This document shows positions 33,320 through 41,609 of a stretch of 42,607 bases of DNA, piece after piece (positions within the stretch are counted from its first letter, which is position 1; each line of letters begins with the position of its first letter). Below the pieces are notes generated by a model that was given only the letters and a program-made list of their open reading frames with translations, made no database searches and had not been told where the DNA came from. The DNA is from Pseudomonas sp. NBRC 111124 (GTDB lineage: Bacteria > Pseudomonadota > Gammaproteobacteria > Pseudomonadales > Pseudomonadaceae). The stretch lies in NCBI RefSeq assembly GCF_001320245.1, contig NZ_BCBA01000046.1:1-42607 (forward strand), written 5' to 3'. The position numbers and the translations under genes were made by a program.

Positions 33320-33345
33320 ACAATTTGTAATTGTTACCGTAACAA
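33320..33345. promoter_or_regulatory. Two overlapping palindromes in divergent Rrf2/ABC promoter
   Basis: ACAATT-TGT-AATTGT (33320-33334) and TTGTTAC-C-GTAACAA (33331-33345) are both perfect and share four bases. They lie in the 187-bp gap, 68-93 bp before the binding-protein start and 95-120 bp before the Rrf2 gene. They are strong operator candidates, most simply for the Rrf2-family protein encoded alongside. Confidence 0.65.
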
Positions 33346-33439
33346 ATACATTAGCGGCAGGACAAGCTGATTTCCAGCGCCCGATACCGGGCTTTTTCAC
33401 TGGTGTACCATTGACGTTTTCGCAGGGAGCCTTTGCCCC

Positions 33440-33874
33440 ATGAGCCAGTCGACCCGACTCATCACCGCTTCGTACATCCTTTCGTTCGTGGCGGCCAATG
33501 CCCCGCAGAAGTTGCGCACCGAAACCATCGCCAAGTGGGTCAAGGTGCACCCGACCCGCGTGCGCTCGATGGTGTCGCAGATGGTCAAGGCCAACATTCT
33601 GACCTCGTTCCGCGGCGCACAGGGTGGTGTGACGTTGGCCCGCGCGCCGCAGGAGATCACCTTGCGCGAGGTGTATGACGCGGTGCAGGAAAGCTCGCTG
33701 ATCGCCGAGAAGATCGACAACCCGTTTGCCGGGCTCGAAGATCACTGCAAGGTGTATGAAGTGTTCACCCAGTTGTTTGCGATGCTGGAACAGAACATGC
33801 GCCTGGACCTGGGGGCGATCACGGCGGATCAGCTGTTCGTGGCGTTCGATACGCCAAAGGAGCACACGGCCTGA
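33440..33874 (+). CDS. Rrf2-family transcriptional regulator without Fe-S cysteines
   Basis: This 144-aa protein has the Rrf2 winged-helix: LRTETIAKWVKVHPTRVRSMVSQM (about 25-48) as helix-turn-helix, then a wing at FRGAQGGVTLARAPQEITLREVYDAV (about 57-82). The family's three-cysteine Fe-S motif is missing; C103 is the only cysteine. It is therefore of the YwnA-like or single-cysteine redox/ligand-sensing type rather than an IscR/NsrR-type iron-sulfur regulator. AGGGAG precedes the ATG. It is divergent from the ABC/quinone oxidoreductase operon and likely represses it; the quinone reductase makes a quinone or electrophile signal through C103 a reasonable guess. Confidence 0.88.
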   Translation: MSQSTRLITASYILSFVAANAPQKLRTETIAKWVKVHPTRVRSMVSQMVKANILTSFRGAQGGVTLARAPQEITLREVYDAVQESSLIAEKIDNPFAGLEDHCKVYEVFTQLFAMLEQNMRLDLGAITADQLFVAFDTPKEHTA

Positions 33875-33900
33875 ACGACGTTTCTGAAAACTGTCGCGTT

Positions 33901-34027
33901 CCACCCTGTGGGAGCCGCGCTTGCCGGCGATGGGCCGCGAAGCGGCCCCACGATTTCAAGGTTGTTGCATAAATTGCCGGGGCCGCTTTGCGGCCCATCG
34001 CCGGCAAGCGCGGCTCCCACAGGGTGG
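33901..34027. repeat. Inverted pair of REP elements with extended arms
   Basis: Arms of about 49 bp (33901-33949 and 33979-34027), running CCACCCTGTGGGAGCCGCGC and onward, face each other across 29 bp with few mismatches. They share the core of the pair at 27305-27412. They separate the convergent Rrf2 and aldehyde dehydrogenase genes and probably serve as a terminator. Confidence 0.87.
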
Positions 34028-34053
34028 ATCGCGCATGACGGTTGCTCCGCCAT

Positions 34054-35469
34054 TCAGAGCTGAATGGCCTTCACCTCGACAAACTCGTTCAGGCCCTCCT
34101 CCCCCCATTCGCGGCCATTGCCCGACTGCTTGTAGCCGCCGAACGGCGCCTGGTAGTTGAACGCCCCACCATTGACGAAGCACTGCCCCGCACGCAGCTG
34201 GCGCCCCAGTTGCAGCGCCTTGTCGCGGCTGCCCGCCCACACCGCGCTGGACAGCCCGAATGGCGAGTCGTTGGCCAGGGCAATACCCTCGGCCTCATCG
34301 GCATAAGGAATCAGGCACAGCACCGGCCCGAAGATTTCTTCCTGGGCAATGCGCATGCGGTTGTCGACGGCGGCGAACAGCGTCGGCGGTACATAGAACC
34401 CACGTTCGAAGCCTGGTGCTGTCTCCCCGCCACACAGCAATCGTGCGCCCTCTTCCTGGCCGACCCGGATGTAGTCCTGCACCGTGCGCCGCTGCCCGGC
34501 CGAACACATCGGCCCGAGAAAGCTACGCGGGTCCTGCGGGTCACCCATCACCAGGCTGCGGGCCTCGTCCACGGCGATGTCCAGGGCTTCGGCATAGCGC
34601 GAGGCCGGCAACAGCATGCGGGTCAGTGCGGTACAGGTCTGCCCCGAGTTGATCATCACGTCCTGTACGCCATGGCGCACCGCCGCTTCCAGCGGGGCGT
34701 CGGCGGTGATCAGGAACGGCGACTTGCCACCCAGCTCCAGGCACACGCGTTTAACCGACGGTGCCGCCGCCTGGGAGACCCGCACGCCCGCGCCGGTGGA
34801 CCCGGTAAACGAAACCATGTCCACCTGCGGGTGCCGTGCCAGCGCCTCGCCGACCTTCGCCCCCGGCCCGCTGACCAGGTTGAACACCCCGGCCGGGAGC
34901 CCGATGGCCTCGATCATCTCGGCCAGCAAAAAGGCATGCAGCGGGGTTTCCTGGCTCGGCTTGACCACCACCGTGCAGCCTGCGGCCAAGGCTGGCGCGA
35001 GCTTGCCGATCAGCTGGTGCAGCGGGTAGTTCCAAGGGTTGATGAACGCGCACACGCCCACCGCCTCGCGGTACACCAACGAGTTGCCGACTTCGCGCAC
35101 CTCCTCCATCAGGCCGGCCAGTTCGATGTACTGCTCAAGCCCGACGATGGGCCCGTCGACCTGTACCGACCGGCACCACTGCACCGGCATGCCCAGCTCG
35201 GTGGTGATCACCGCGGCCATCTCGTCGGCCCGGGCCTTGAGCTGTTCGGCCAGGGCGCGAATGTACCCGGCGCGCACGCTGGACGGCGTGCGCGACCAGT
35301 CAGCGAACGCCTTTCGCGCCGCGTTGACGGCGCGTTCCACATCCTCTTCGTTACCCAGCGGCACCTTACCGGCCACCGCCTCGCTGGCCGGGTCGATCAC
35401 CTCGGCCATGCCCTGCCCCAGCGGCTGCTGCCAGCGGCCATCGATGAACAAGCGGCTGTATTCACCCAT
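34054..35469 (-). CDS. NAD(P)-dependent aldehyde dehydrogenase, probable 4-guanidinobutyraldehyde dehydrogenase
   Basis: This 471-aa aldehyde dehydrogenase has FINPWNYP (142-149), VVKPSQETP, FTGSTGAG, catalytic E246 in LELGGKSP and C279 in NSGQTC. Its start overlaps the aruH stop by 8 bp, and GGAGG lies 9 bp before the ATG, so it is translationally coupled to the arginine transaminase. The AruH-AruI route yields 4-guanidinobutyraldehyde, which this enzyme would oxidise to 4-guanidinobutyrate, the role played by KauB in P. aeruginosa. General aldehyde activity is possible. Confidence 0.87.
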   Translation of the reverse strand: MGEYSRLFIDGRWQQPLGQGMAEVIDPASEAVAGKVPLGNEEDVERAVNAARKAFADWSRTPSSVRAGYIRALAEQLKARADEMAAVITTELGMPVQWCRSVQVDGPIVGLEQYIELAGLMEEVREVGNSLVYREAVGVCAFINPWNYPLHQLIGKLAPALAAGCTVVVKPSQETPLHAFLLAEMIEAIGLPAGVFNLVSGPGAKVGEALARHPQVDMVSFTGSTGAGVRVSQAAAPSVKRVCLELGGKSPFLITADAPLEAAVRHGVQDVMINSGQTCTALTRMLLPASRYAEALDIAVDEARSLVMGDPQDPRSFLGPMCSAGQRRTVQDYIRVGQEEGARLLCGGETAPGFERGFYVPPTLFAAVDNRMRIAQEEIFGPVLCLIPYADEAEGIALANDSPFGLSSAVWAGSRDKALQLGRQLRAGQCFVNGGAFNYQAPFGGYKQSGNGREWGEEGLNEFVEVKAIQL

Positions 35470-36652
35470 TGCGTTGCGCCTCCATCAGTTCGCTCGCGCA
35501 CCGGGCTATGCGGCGGCAGGCTTCAGCCAGCGGCTCGGCGCCGAGCACCAGGCCCAGGCGGATATGCCCGGCCGCACTCGGGCCGAACGCTTCACCGGCC
35601 AACACCGACACCCCATGCTGGTCGAGCAGGCGGTCGGCGAATGCCTGTGCGCTGAGCCCGGTCTCGCGAATATCGACCATCACGAACATCCCGCCATCGG
35701 GTTTCAGTGCCCGTATGCCGGGGCAGTCGGCCAGGCGTGCACACACCAGGTCGCGGCGCTGGCGATAGGCCTCGCGCATGTGTTCGAGTTCCGGCAATGG
35801 CTGTACCAGCGCGGCCACTGCCGCATCCTGGATGAAATCGGGCGAGCCATACAGCATGCACAGCGCCAGGTTTTCCAGGTGCCCGGAAAGCGCCGCGGAT
35901 CCAACCACCCAGCCGACCCGCCAGCCGGTCATGGCATGGGACTTGGACAGGCTGTTCAGCGTCGCCGTGCGCTCGGCCATGCCCGGCAGGCTGGCCGGGC
36001 TGATGTGTTCGCCTTCGAACAGCAGCTCGCTGTACACCTCGTCGCTGATCAGCCACAGGTCATGGGCGATGCACAGTTCGGCCAGGGCCTCCCAGGTACT
36101 GCGCGGCAGGCTGGCGCCGGAGGGGTTGTGCGGGCTGTTCAGTGCCAGGGCACGGGTGCGCGGGGTGATCCGGGCGGCAACGTCTTCGGGCTGCACGCGA
36201 AAGCCATGCTCAGGGCGCACCGGCACCGGCACCACGTTGGCGCCGCAGGCACCGAACACCGCCTCGTAGGTGACATACATCGGCTCGGCGACGATCACTT
36301 CATCGCCCGGCTCCAGCACGCATTGCGCGACGCAGAACAGCGCGCACTGCGCCCCCGCCAGCACCGTGACCTGGTCGGCCGTGACCGCCTGACCGCTGCG
36401 CTGCTGGTGGCGACGGGCGATGGCCTCGCGCAGGCTGCGCTTGCCGCGCACGTCGGCGTAATGGGTATTGCCGGCTTCGAGGCTGGCCACCGCGGCCTGG
36501 ACGATCGGCGCCGGGGTGTCGAAGTCCGGGTCGCCGACCGACAGCAGCAGCACGTCGCGGCCCTCTTCGAGCATGGCCAGGGCGCGGTAGTGGATCTCCC
36601 AGGCGGCGGCGCCGTCGCCGGCGATCCGTTGGGTCAGTGAGGAAAATCGCAT
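35462..36652 (-). CDS. aruH: Arginine:pyruvate transaminase
   Basis: This 396-aa class I/II aminotransferase transfers the alpha-amino group of L-arginine to pyruvate, giving 2-ketoarginine and alanine. Its sequence (MRFSSLTQRIAGDGAAAWE, SVGDPDFDTPAPIVQAA, VLAGAQCALF, HNPSGASLP) follows the P. aeruginosa AruH (PA4976) sequence I remember almost residue for residue. The PLP lysine is K237 in NSLSKSHAMTGWRVGW, and the Asp and Tyr of ISDEVYSEL are present. The frame stays open about 84 codons upstream over aruI, but MRFSS at 36652 has AGGA 9 bp before it and matches the known start. It lies 29 bp after aruI. Confidence 0.95.
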   Translation of the reverse strand: MRFSSLTQRIAGDGAAAWEIHYRALAMLEEGRDVLLLSVGDPDFDTPAPIVQAAVASLEAGNTHYADVRGKRSLREAIARRHQQRSGQAVTADQVTVLAGAQCALFCVAQCVLEPGDEVIVAEPMYVTYEAVFGACGANVVPVPVRPEHGFRVQPEDVAARITPRTRALALNSPHNPSGASLPRSTWEALAELCIAHDLWLISDEVYSELLFEGEHISPASLPGMAERTATLNSLSKSHAMTGWRVGWVVGSAALSGHLENLALCMLYGSPDFIQDAAVAALVQPLPELEHMREAYRQRRDLVCARLADCPGIRALKPDGGMFVMVDIRETGLSAQAFADRLLDQHGVSVLAGEAFGPSAAGHIRLGLVLGAEPLAEACRRIARCASELMEAQRNG

Positions 36653-36681
36653 GGCTGGTTGTCCTGTTGTGCGGGGTGGGC

Positions 36682-38289
36682 TCAGCGCGCGCAGGCGTGC
36701 TTGAGCTCGATCAGGGTCACGCCGTTGCGGGCAAAGCCGCCGCGCAGGTCGCGTTGCAGTTCGTCCAGGCTCTGCGGCTGCGCGACCGTGCAACCGAAGG
36801 CACGGGCCAGGCCGGTGAAGTCCGGGTTGCGCGGCAGTACGCCGATGGGCTCGATATCGAGGTCGAGCATGTCGTCGCGGATCTGCCCCAGCGCATCGTT
36901 GTTCCACAGCAGCACCACCAGCGGGCGGTCCAGCTCCTCGACCGCAGTCGCCAGCTCCTGCGCGGTGTAGAGGAAGCCACCGTCACCCACCAGCACCAGG
37001 CCCGGGCGGTCGGCCGTGGCGAACATCGCGCCGATACCGGCCGGCAGGCCGTAGCCGAGGGTGCCGTAGCCGGTGGGGTGCAGCCAGCTGCGCGGCGCCC
37101 GGCTGTTGAAGACGTAGTTGCCGGTGTAGGCCAGCTGGGTCATGTCGGTGCTGACGAAGGCGTTGTCCGGCAGCTCGGCCGCGACCCGCTGCAGGATCGC
37201 TTGGTGAAGCGCCTGCAAGGGACCGTGGCCGGCCTGCACGGCAGCACGCAGCCGGGCCACTGCGGCGCTTGCCTGGGAGGCATCGCGCACGCCATCCGGC
37301 AACTGTTTGAGCAGCCCCGCCAGGGTCTGCCGGGCATCGCCGAGCAACGGCACCGCGCACGGGTAGAAGTCGTTGAACTTGCGCGGGTCGATATCCACCC
37401 GCAGCAGGTCGCCGGTCAGTGGCAGGCGCTCGCGCCAGAAGTCGGTGTCGGCCATCTCGGTGCCGACCGCCAGCACCACGTCGGCCTCGGCGATCAGTGC
37501 CCAGCCTGGTTCCACGCACAGGGTGGAACCGGCGTTGAGCGGCGAGCCCAGCGGTGCCAGGCCCTTGCCGGCGACGCTGGTGAACAGCGGCGCCGCCAGG
37601 CGTGTGCTCAACTGCTGCAGCTCGGCGCCTGCCTGCAGGGCGCCGCCGCCGGCGATGATCATCGGGCGCTTGGCCGCGGCCAGCCTGGCAGCTGCCTGTT
37701 GCAGGCTGTCGAGGCTGGCCGGGCCGCGACCAGGGCGGCGCACCACTTCATGGCTCCAGTCCCGCGCCACCGGCGCCGCCAGCACGTCCAGCGGCACCGA
37801 AATATGCACCGGCCGCGGGCGTTCGCTGTCGAACACGGCATAGGCGCGGGCGATCAGCTCCGGCAGGTCTTCGGCCTTCAGCGCCACGGCCGAGAAGGCC
37901 GTGATCGGCGCGGTCATCGCGCGTTGGTCCTGGGTTTCATGCAGGCAGCCCCAGCCTTTGCCCAGGCTGGCGGTATGATTGACGCTGGAAATCACCAGCA
38001 GCGGAATCGAGTCGGCGTAAGCCTGACCGATGGCGGTGGCCGCATTCGTCACGCCGGGGCCGGTGATGACAAAGCAGACGCCGGGCTTGCCGCTGACCCG
38101 GGCATAGCCGTCGGCCATGAAGCCGGCGCCCTGTTCGTGCCGGGTGAGCACGTGGCGAATGCCACTGCCGGGCAGGCCGCGGTACAGCTCAAGGGTATGC
38201 ACGCCGGGGATACCGAAGACGGTATCGACGCCGTAGTTGGCCAGCAGGCGCACCAGCGCCTGGCCGCCTGTGAGTGTGGGGTTCGTCAT
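36682..38289 (-). CDS. aruI: 2-Ketoarginine decarboxylase (TPP enzyme)
   Basis: This TPP-dependent enzyme of 535 aa decarboxylates 2-ketoarginine (5-guanidino-2-oxopentanoate) to 4-guanidinobutyraldehyde. Near-identity to the AruI sequence I recall (PA4977) includes LLANYGVDTVFGIPGVHTLE, the catalytic glutamate in LTRHEQGAGFMADGYA, and the TPP-magnesium motif from GDGGFLYTAQE to LWNND. It resembles acetolactate synthase in overall fold, which is a common mis-annotation. An ATG two codons earlier (38295) is possible, but its ribosome-binding site would be only 2 bp away; AAGGA is well spaced for 38289. It begins 10 bp after the CoA synthetase stop. Confidence 0.94.
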   Translation of the reverse strand: MTNPTLTGGQALVRLLANYGVDTVFGIPGVHTLELYRGLPGSGIRHVLTRHEQGAGFMADGYARVSGKPGVCFVITGPGVTNAATAIGQAYADSIPLLVISSVNHTASLGKGWGCLHETQDQRAMTAPITAFSAVALKAEDLPELIARAYAVFDSERPRPVHISVPLDVLAAPVARDWSHEVVRRPGRGPASLDSLQQAAARLAAAKRPMIIAGGGALQAGAELQQLSTRLAAPLFTSVAGKGLAPLGSPLNAGSTLCVEPGWALIAEADVVLAVGTEMADTDFWRERLPLTGDLLRVDIDPRKFNDFYPCAVPLLGDARQTLAGLLKQLPDGVRDASQASAAVARLRAAVQAGHGPLQALHQAILQRVAAELPDNAFVSTDMTQLAYTGNYVFNSRAPRSWLHPTGYGTLGYGLPAGIGAMFATADRPGLVLVGDGGFLYTAQELATAVEELDRPLVVLLWNNDALGQIRDDMLDLDIEPIGVLPRNPDFTGLARAFGCTVAQPQSLDELQRDLRGGFARNGVTLIELKHACAR

Positions 38290-38299
38290 GTTCATGTCC

Positions 38300-40399
38300 T
38301 TACACCTGGCCGAGGCGGATCAAGGCATCGACCGCAGTGGTGCCATTGGCACCGACCATCAATGGGTTCACATCCAGCTCCAGCAGCTGGCTGGCGTTTT
38401 CGCAGGCGTAGTCGGCCACTGCGCGGATGGCAGCGACCAGCGCGTCCAGGTCGGCCGCCGGCTTGCCACGGAAGCCCTGCAGCAAGGCTGCGCTGCGCAG
38501 GCTGAGCACGGCCTTGCGGATGGCGCCGTCGGTGGTCGGCAGCAGCAGGCTGGTGCTGTCCTTGAGCAGCTCGACGAGGATGCCGCCGGCACCGATCACC
38601 AGCGCCAGGCCGAAATCCGCCTCGCGCTTGATGCCGACGATCAGCTCGGCCAGTGGCGCGCTGGCCATGGGTTCGAGCAGCACCTGGTCGAAGCCGACGC
38701 CTGGCGCGTAAGCGGCAATGCGTGTGCGCATCTGCTCAAGCGCCCGGCCGAGGGCGGCCTCATCGGCCAGGTTCAGCGCCACCGCGCCGGCCTCGGTCTT
38801 GTGCGGCAACTGCGCGCTGACGGCCTTGAGCACCAGCGGATAGCCCACTTTGCCGGCATCGGCCAGTGCGCTCTGCGGGCTGCTCAGCACGCCACTCGGG
38901 ATGGGCAGGCCGAAGCCGCGCAGGGCCTGCTTGGATTCCCACTCGTTGAGCAGGCGGCTGTCACCGGACAGCGGCTGCGGGCACAGCGGCACCCGCGCCG
39001 ATTCGCCCAGCGCCAGCAAGGCCGGGCGCTGCTGTGCGTAACGGGCAACCCGGCCCCAGGCGGCGAGGCCATCCTCTACCCCTTGCAGCGCTGGCACGCC
39101 GGCCGCGTGCAAGCGTTCACGGGCGCTGGCTGGCAGCAGTTCCGGGAAGGCCGAGGTGACGAAACCGGTCTTGCCATGGCGCTTGAGCGCCGCACAGTAC
39201 AGTTCCAGCAGCAGGTCGCATTCCTTGCGCTCGCCGGTGAACTCGGCGGGGTAATCGAGCACCAGCATCGCCGCGTCGGCGTCGCTGCGCAGGGCGCTGT
39301 CGAGCATGCGCGCCTTGGCCGGGCCGTCGCCCCAGATCGCCGTGGTGAAGTCCAGCGGGTTGACCAGGTTGGCGTAGGCCGGCAGTACCTGGGCCAGCTC
39401 CTCGACCTGGCGGGCGTCCAGCGCCGGCAGGCTCAACTGGTTGCTTTCGCTGTAGTCGGCGATCAGCCCGGCATCGCCGCCCGAGCAGGCCAACGCGATC
39501 AGGCTGGCGCCTTTGGGCAGGTTGCCGCAGGCAGCGGCCTTGAGGGTTTCGACGAAGCTCACCGGGCCGCTGACCCGGATCACCCCCAGGCGCTCGAACA
39601 GGCTGTCGTAGAGGGCATCGGAGCCGGACAGCGAACTGGTGTGGCTCAGCGCCAGCTCGGCGCCGATCTGCGACACGCCAGTCTTCAGCGCGACGATGGG
39701 GATGCCCTTTTCCAGTGCCTTGTGCGCGGCGCGGGCAAAGCCCGGCACGTTCTTCAAACCTTCGAGGTGCAGGCCAATGGCGGTGACCCGGGGTTCGTCA
39801 AGCAGCACGTCCATCAGTTCGGCGATGCCCAGTTGCGCCTGGTTGCCGACCGACGCCATGTAGGCCACCGGCAGCGAGCGGTCGCTCATCGACAGGTTGT
39901 AGGCGAAGTTGCCGCTCTGGGTGAGCACCGCCACGCCCTTCTCCACCGCCTTGCCACCGTGAGCCACCGGCCACAGCGCGGCGCTGTGCAGGTAGTCGAG
40001 CAGGCCGTAGCAGTTGGGCCCGAGCAGCGCCATGTCACCGGCGGCGTCGAGCAGCTGCTGTTGCAGTGCCTGGCCTTCAGCGCCGCTTTCGGCAAAGCCC
40101 GAGGCATAGCAGATCGCCCCGCCCGCCCCTTTTTTGGCAAGTTCGGCGACGCAGGCGAGGGTCAGTTCGCGGTTAGTGGCGATGAACACCGCGTCAGGCG
40201 CGCAGGGCAGCTCGGCCACGCTGCGCACACAAGGCACGCCGTCGATGCTGTCGTGTTGCGGGTTGACCAGCCACATCTGGCCCGGGTAGCCGCCGTCAGC
40301 GCAGCGCTTGAGCGCCCGGGCCATGCTGCGGCCACCGACGAAGGCCAGGTGCTGCGGCGCCAGCAGGCGTTTGAGGTTGTCACGAATGGCTTGCGACAT
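38300..40399 (-). CDS. ADP-forming acyl-CoA synthetase (acetate-CoA ligase family, fused subunits)
   Basis: This 699-aa protein is the fused alpha-beta form of NDP-forming acyl-CoA synthetase. The CoA-binding Rossmann domain (about 10-130) is followed by the ligase-CoA domain with the phosphohistidine site H253 in LSHTSSLSG. A C-terminal ATP-grasp part (about 475-699) follows, with ESKQALRGFGLPIPSG, PLVLKAVSAQLPHKTEAGAV and LELDVNPLMV. It makes an acyl-CoA from acid, ATP and CoA with ADP and phosphate as products. It sits between the acyl-CoA dehydrogenase gene and aruI, 10-14 bp from each. The substrate may be 4-guanidinobutyrate or another arginine-derived acid; this is not established. Confidence 0.9.
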   Translation of the reverse strand: MSQAIRDNLKRLLAPQHLAFVGGRSMARALKRCADGGYPGQMWLVNPQHDSIDGVPCVRSVAELPCAPDAVFIATNRELTLACVAELAKKGAGGAICYASGFAESGAEGQALQQQLLDAAGDMALLGPNCYGLLDYLHSAALWPVAHGGKAVEKGVAVLTQSGNFAYNLSMSDRSLPVAYMASVGNQAQLGIAELMDVLLDEPRVTAIGLHLEGLKNVPGFARAAHKALEKGIPIVALKTGVSQIGAELALSHTSSLSGSDALYDSLFERLGVIRVSGPVSFVETLKAAACGNLPKGASLIALACSGGDAGLIADYSESNQLSLPALDARQVEELAQVLPAYANLVNPLDFTTAIWGDGPAKARMLDSALRSDADAAMLVLDYPAEFTGERKECDLLLELYCAALKRHGKTGFVTSAFPELLPASARERLHAAGVPALQGVEDGLAAWGRVARYAQQRPALLALGESARVPLCPQPLSGDSRLLNEWESKQALRGFGLPIPSGVLSSPQSALADAGKVGYPLVLKAVSAQLPHKTEAGAVALNLADEAALGRALEQMRTRIAAYAPGVGFDQVLLEPMASAPLAELIVGIKREADFGLALVIGAGGILVELLKDSTSLLLPTTDGAIRKAVLSLRSAALLQGFRGKPAADLDALVAAIRAVADYACENASQLLELDVNPLMVGANGTTAVDALIRLGQV

Positions 40400-40412
40400 G
40401 GTGAGGCTCCGG

Positions 40413-41573
40413 TCAGCGCAGCAGTGGGCGCAGCAGTTCGCGCGAAATGATGTGCCGCTGGATTTCCGAAGTGCCTTCCCAGATCCGCTCGATGCGCGCG
40501 TTGCGCCAGATCCGCTCGACCGGCCCTTCGTCCATCAGGCCCATGCCGCCGTAGATCTGCACCGCTTCGTCGGCGACCTTGCCGAGCACTTCGCTGGCGA
40601 ACAGCTTGGCCATGCCGGCCTCGCCGTCGGTCATGCTGCCCTGGTCCATCTTCCAGGCGGTGTGCAACGTCAGCAGCTCGGCGGCGCGGATCTGCGTGGC
40701 CATGTCGGCGAGCTTGAACGACACGCCCTGGTAGGTGCCGATCGGCTGGCCGAACTGCTTGCGGTCGGCCGCCCACTGCAGCGACACGTCCAGCGCGCGC
40801 TGAGCCTGGCCGACGCAGTTGGCGGCAACCATGACCCGGCCTGCGGTCAGCCAGGCGTTGGCCACTTCCCAGCCCTTGCCGACTTCGCCGAGCACCTTGG
40901 CAGCCGGCACCTTGCAGTCATCGAAGAACAGTTCGTAGGTGTGGTAGCCGCGGTTGCTCACGCATTTCGGGCCACGGCGGATGGTCATGCCCGGTGTGCC
41001 GCGATCGACCAGGAACGCGGTGACGGCATTGCGCTTGCGGCCGTTGTGCTCGTAGGTGTCGGTGACGGCAAAGACGATGGCGAAGTCTGCGTGCCCGGCA
41101 TGGCTGATGAAGTGCTTGCTGCCATTGATCACGAAGTCATCGCCCTCGCGCACGGCGCGGGTCTTGATCGAATTGGCGTCGGAGCCGGCGCCCGGTTCGG
41201 TCAGGGCGAAGCAGTCGGTCTTCTCGCCACGGATGCATGGCAGCAGGTAGTCCTCGACCTGCTGGCCGGTACAGGCCATGAGGATCTTCGAAGGCCGGGC
41301 GACGAACACATGCAGCGCCCACGAGACCTTGGACAGCTCGCGCTCGATCAGGGCCTGGGACAGGTAGTCGAGGCCGCCGCCACCGACTTCCTCGGGCATG
41401 TTGAAGGCGTAGAAGCCGGCGGCGATAGCCTTGCCGCGAATCTGCGCGGCGAGCTCCGGGGACACTTCGTCGGCACGGTCCACGGCTTCTTCATGGGGCA
41501 ACAGCTCCTTGGCGACGAAGCTGCGTACGGCATCCACCAACATTTCTTGTTCTTGGGTGAGTTGGAAATTCAT
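40413..41573 (-). CDS. Acyl-CoA dehydrogenase (homotetrameric type) of the arginine operon
   Basis: This 386-aa complete acyl-CoA dehydrogenase has MNFQLTQEQEMLVDAVRSF, CFALTEPGAGSDANSIKT (about 132-149), and a full C-terminus, QIYGGMGLMDEGPVERIWR through WEGTSEIQRHIISRELL. The glutamate of DEGPVER aligns with MCAD's catalytic Glu and the GTSEIQ segment is intact. It therefore looks self-sufficient, unlike the short subunits in region A. It would desaturate the CoA ester made by the neighbouring ADP-forming synthetase. It is 36 bp after the crotonase gene. Confidence 0.92.
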   Translation of the reverse strand: MNFQLTQEQEMLVDAVRSFVAKELLPHEEAVDRADEVSPELAAQIRGKAIAAGFYAFNMPEEVGGGGLDYLSQALIERELSKVSWALHVFVARPSKILMACTGQQVEDYLLPCIRGEKTDCFALTEPGAGSDANSIKTRAVREGDDFVINGSKHFISHAGHADFAIVFAVTDTYEHNGRKRNAVTAFLVDRGTPGMTIRRGPKCVSNRGYHTYELFFDDCKVPAAKVLGEVGKGWEVANAWLTAGRVMVAANCVGQAQRALDVSLQWAADRKQFGQPIGTYQGVSFKLADMATQIRAAELLTLHTAWKMDQGSMTDGEAGMAKLFASEVLGKVADEAVQIYGGMGLMDEGPVERIWRNARIERIWEGTSEIQRHIISRELLRPLLR

Positions 41574-41609
41574 GGCCTGTTCCTGGGTAACCGGGGGAAG
41601 AGTGAGTGC

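Noticed and set aside
33901..34027. CRISPR-like repeat array
   Set aside because: There are only two inverted copies with a short spacer and no cas genes; the element matches REP structure.
36682..38289. Acetolactate synthase large subunit
   Set aside because: Only the fold is shared; the sequence and the adjacent aruH identify 2-ketoarginine decarboxylase, and no small regulatory subunit gene follows.
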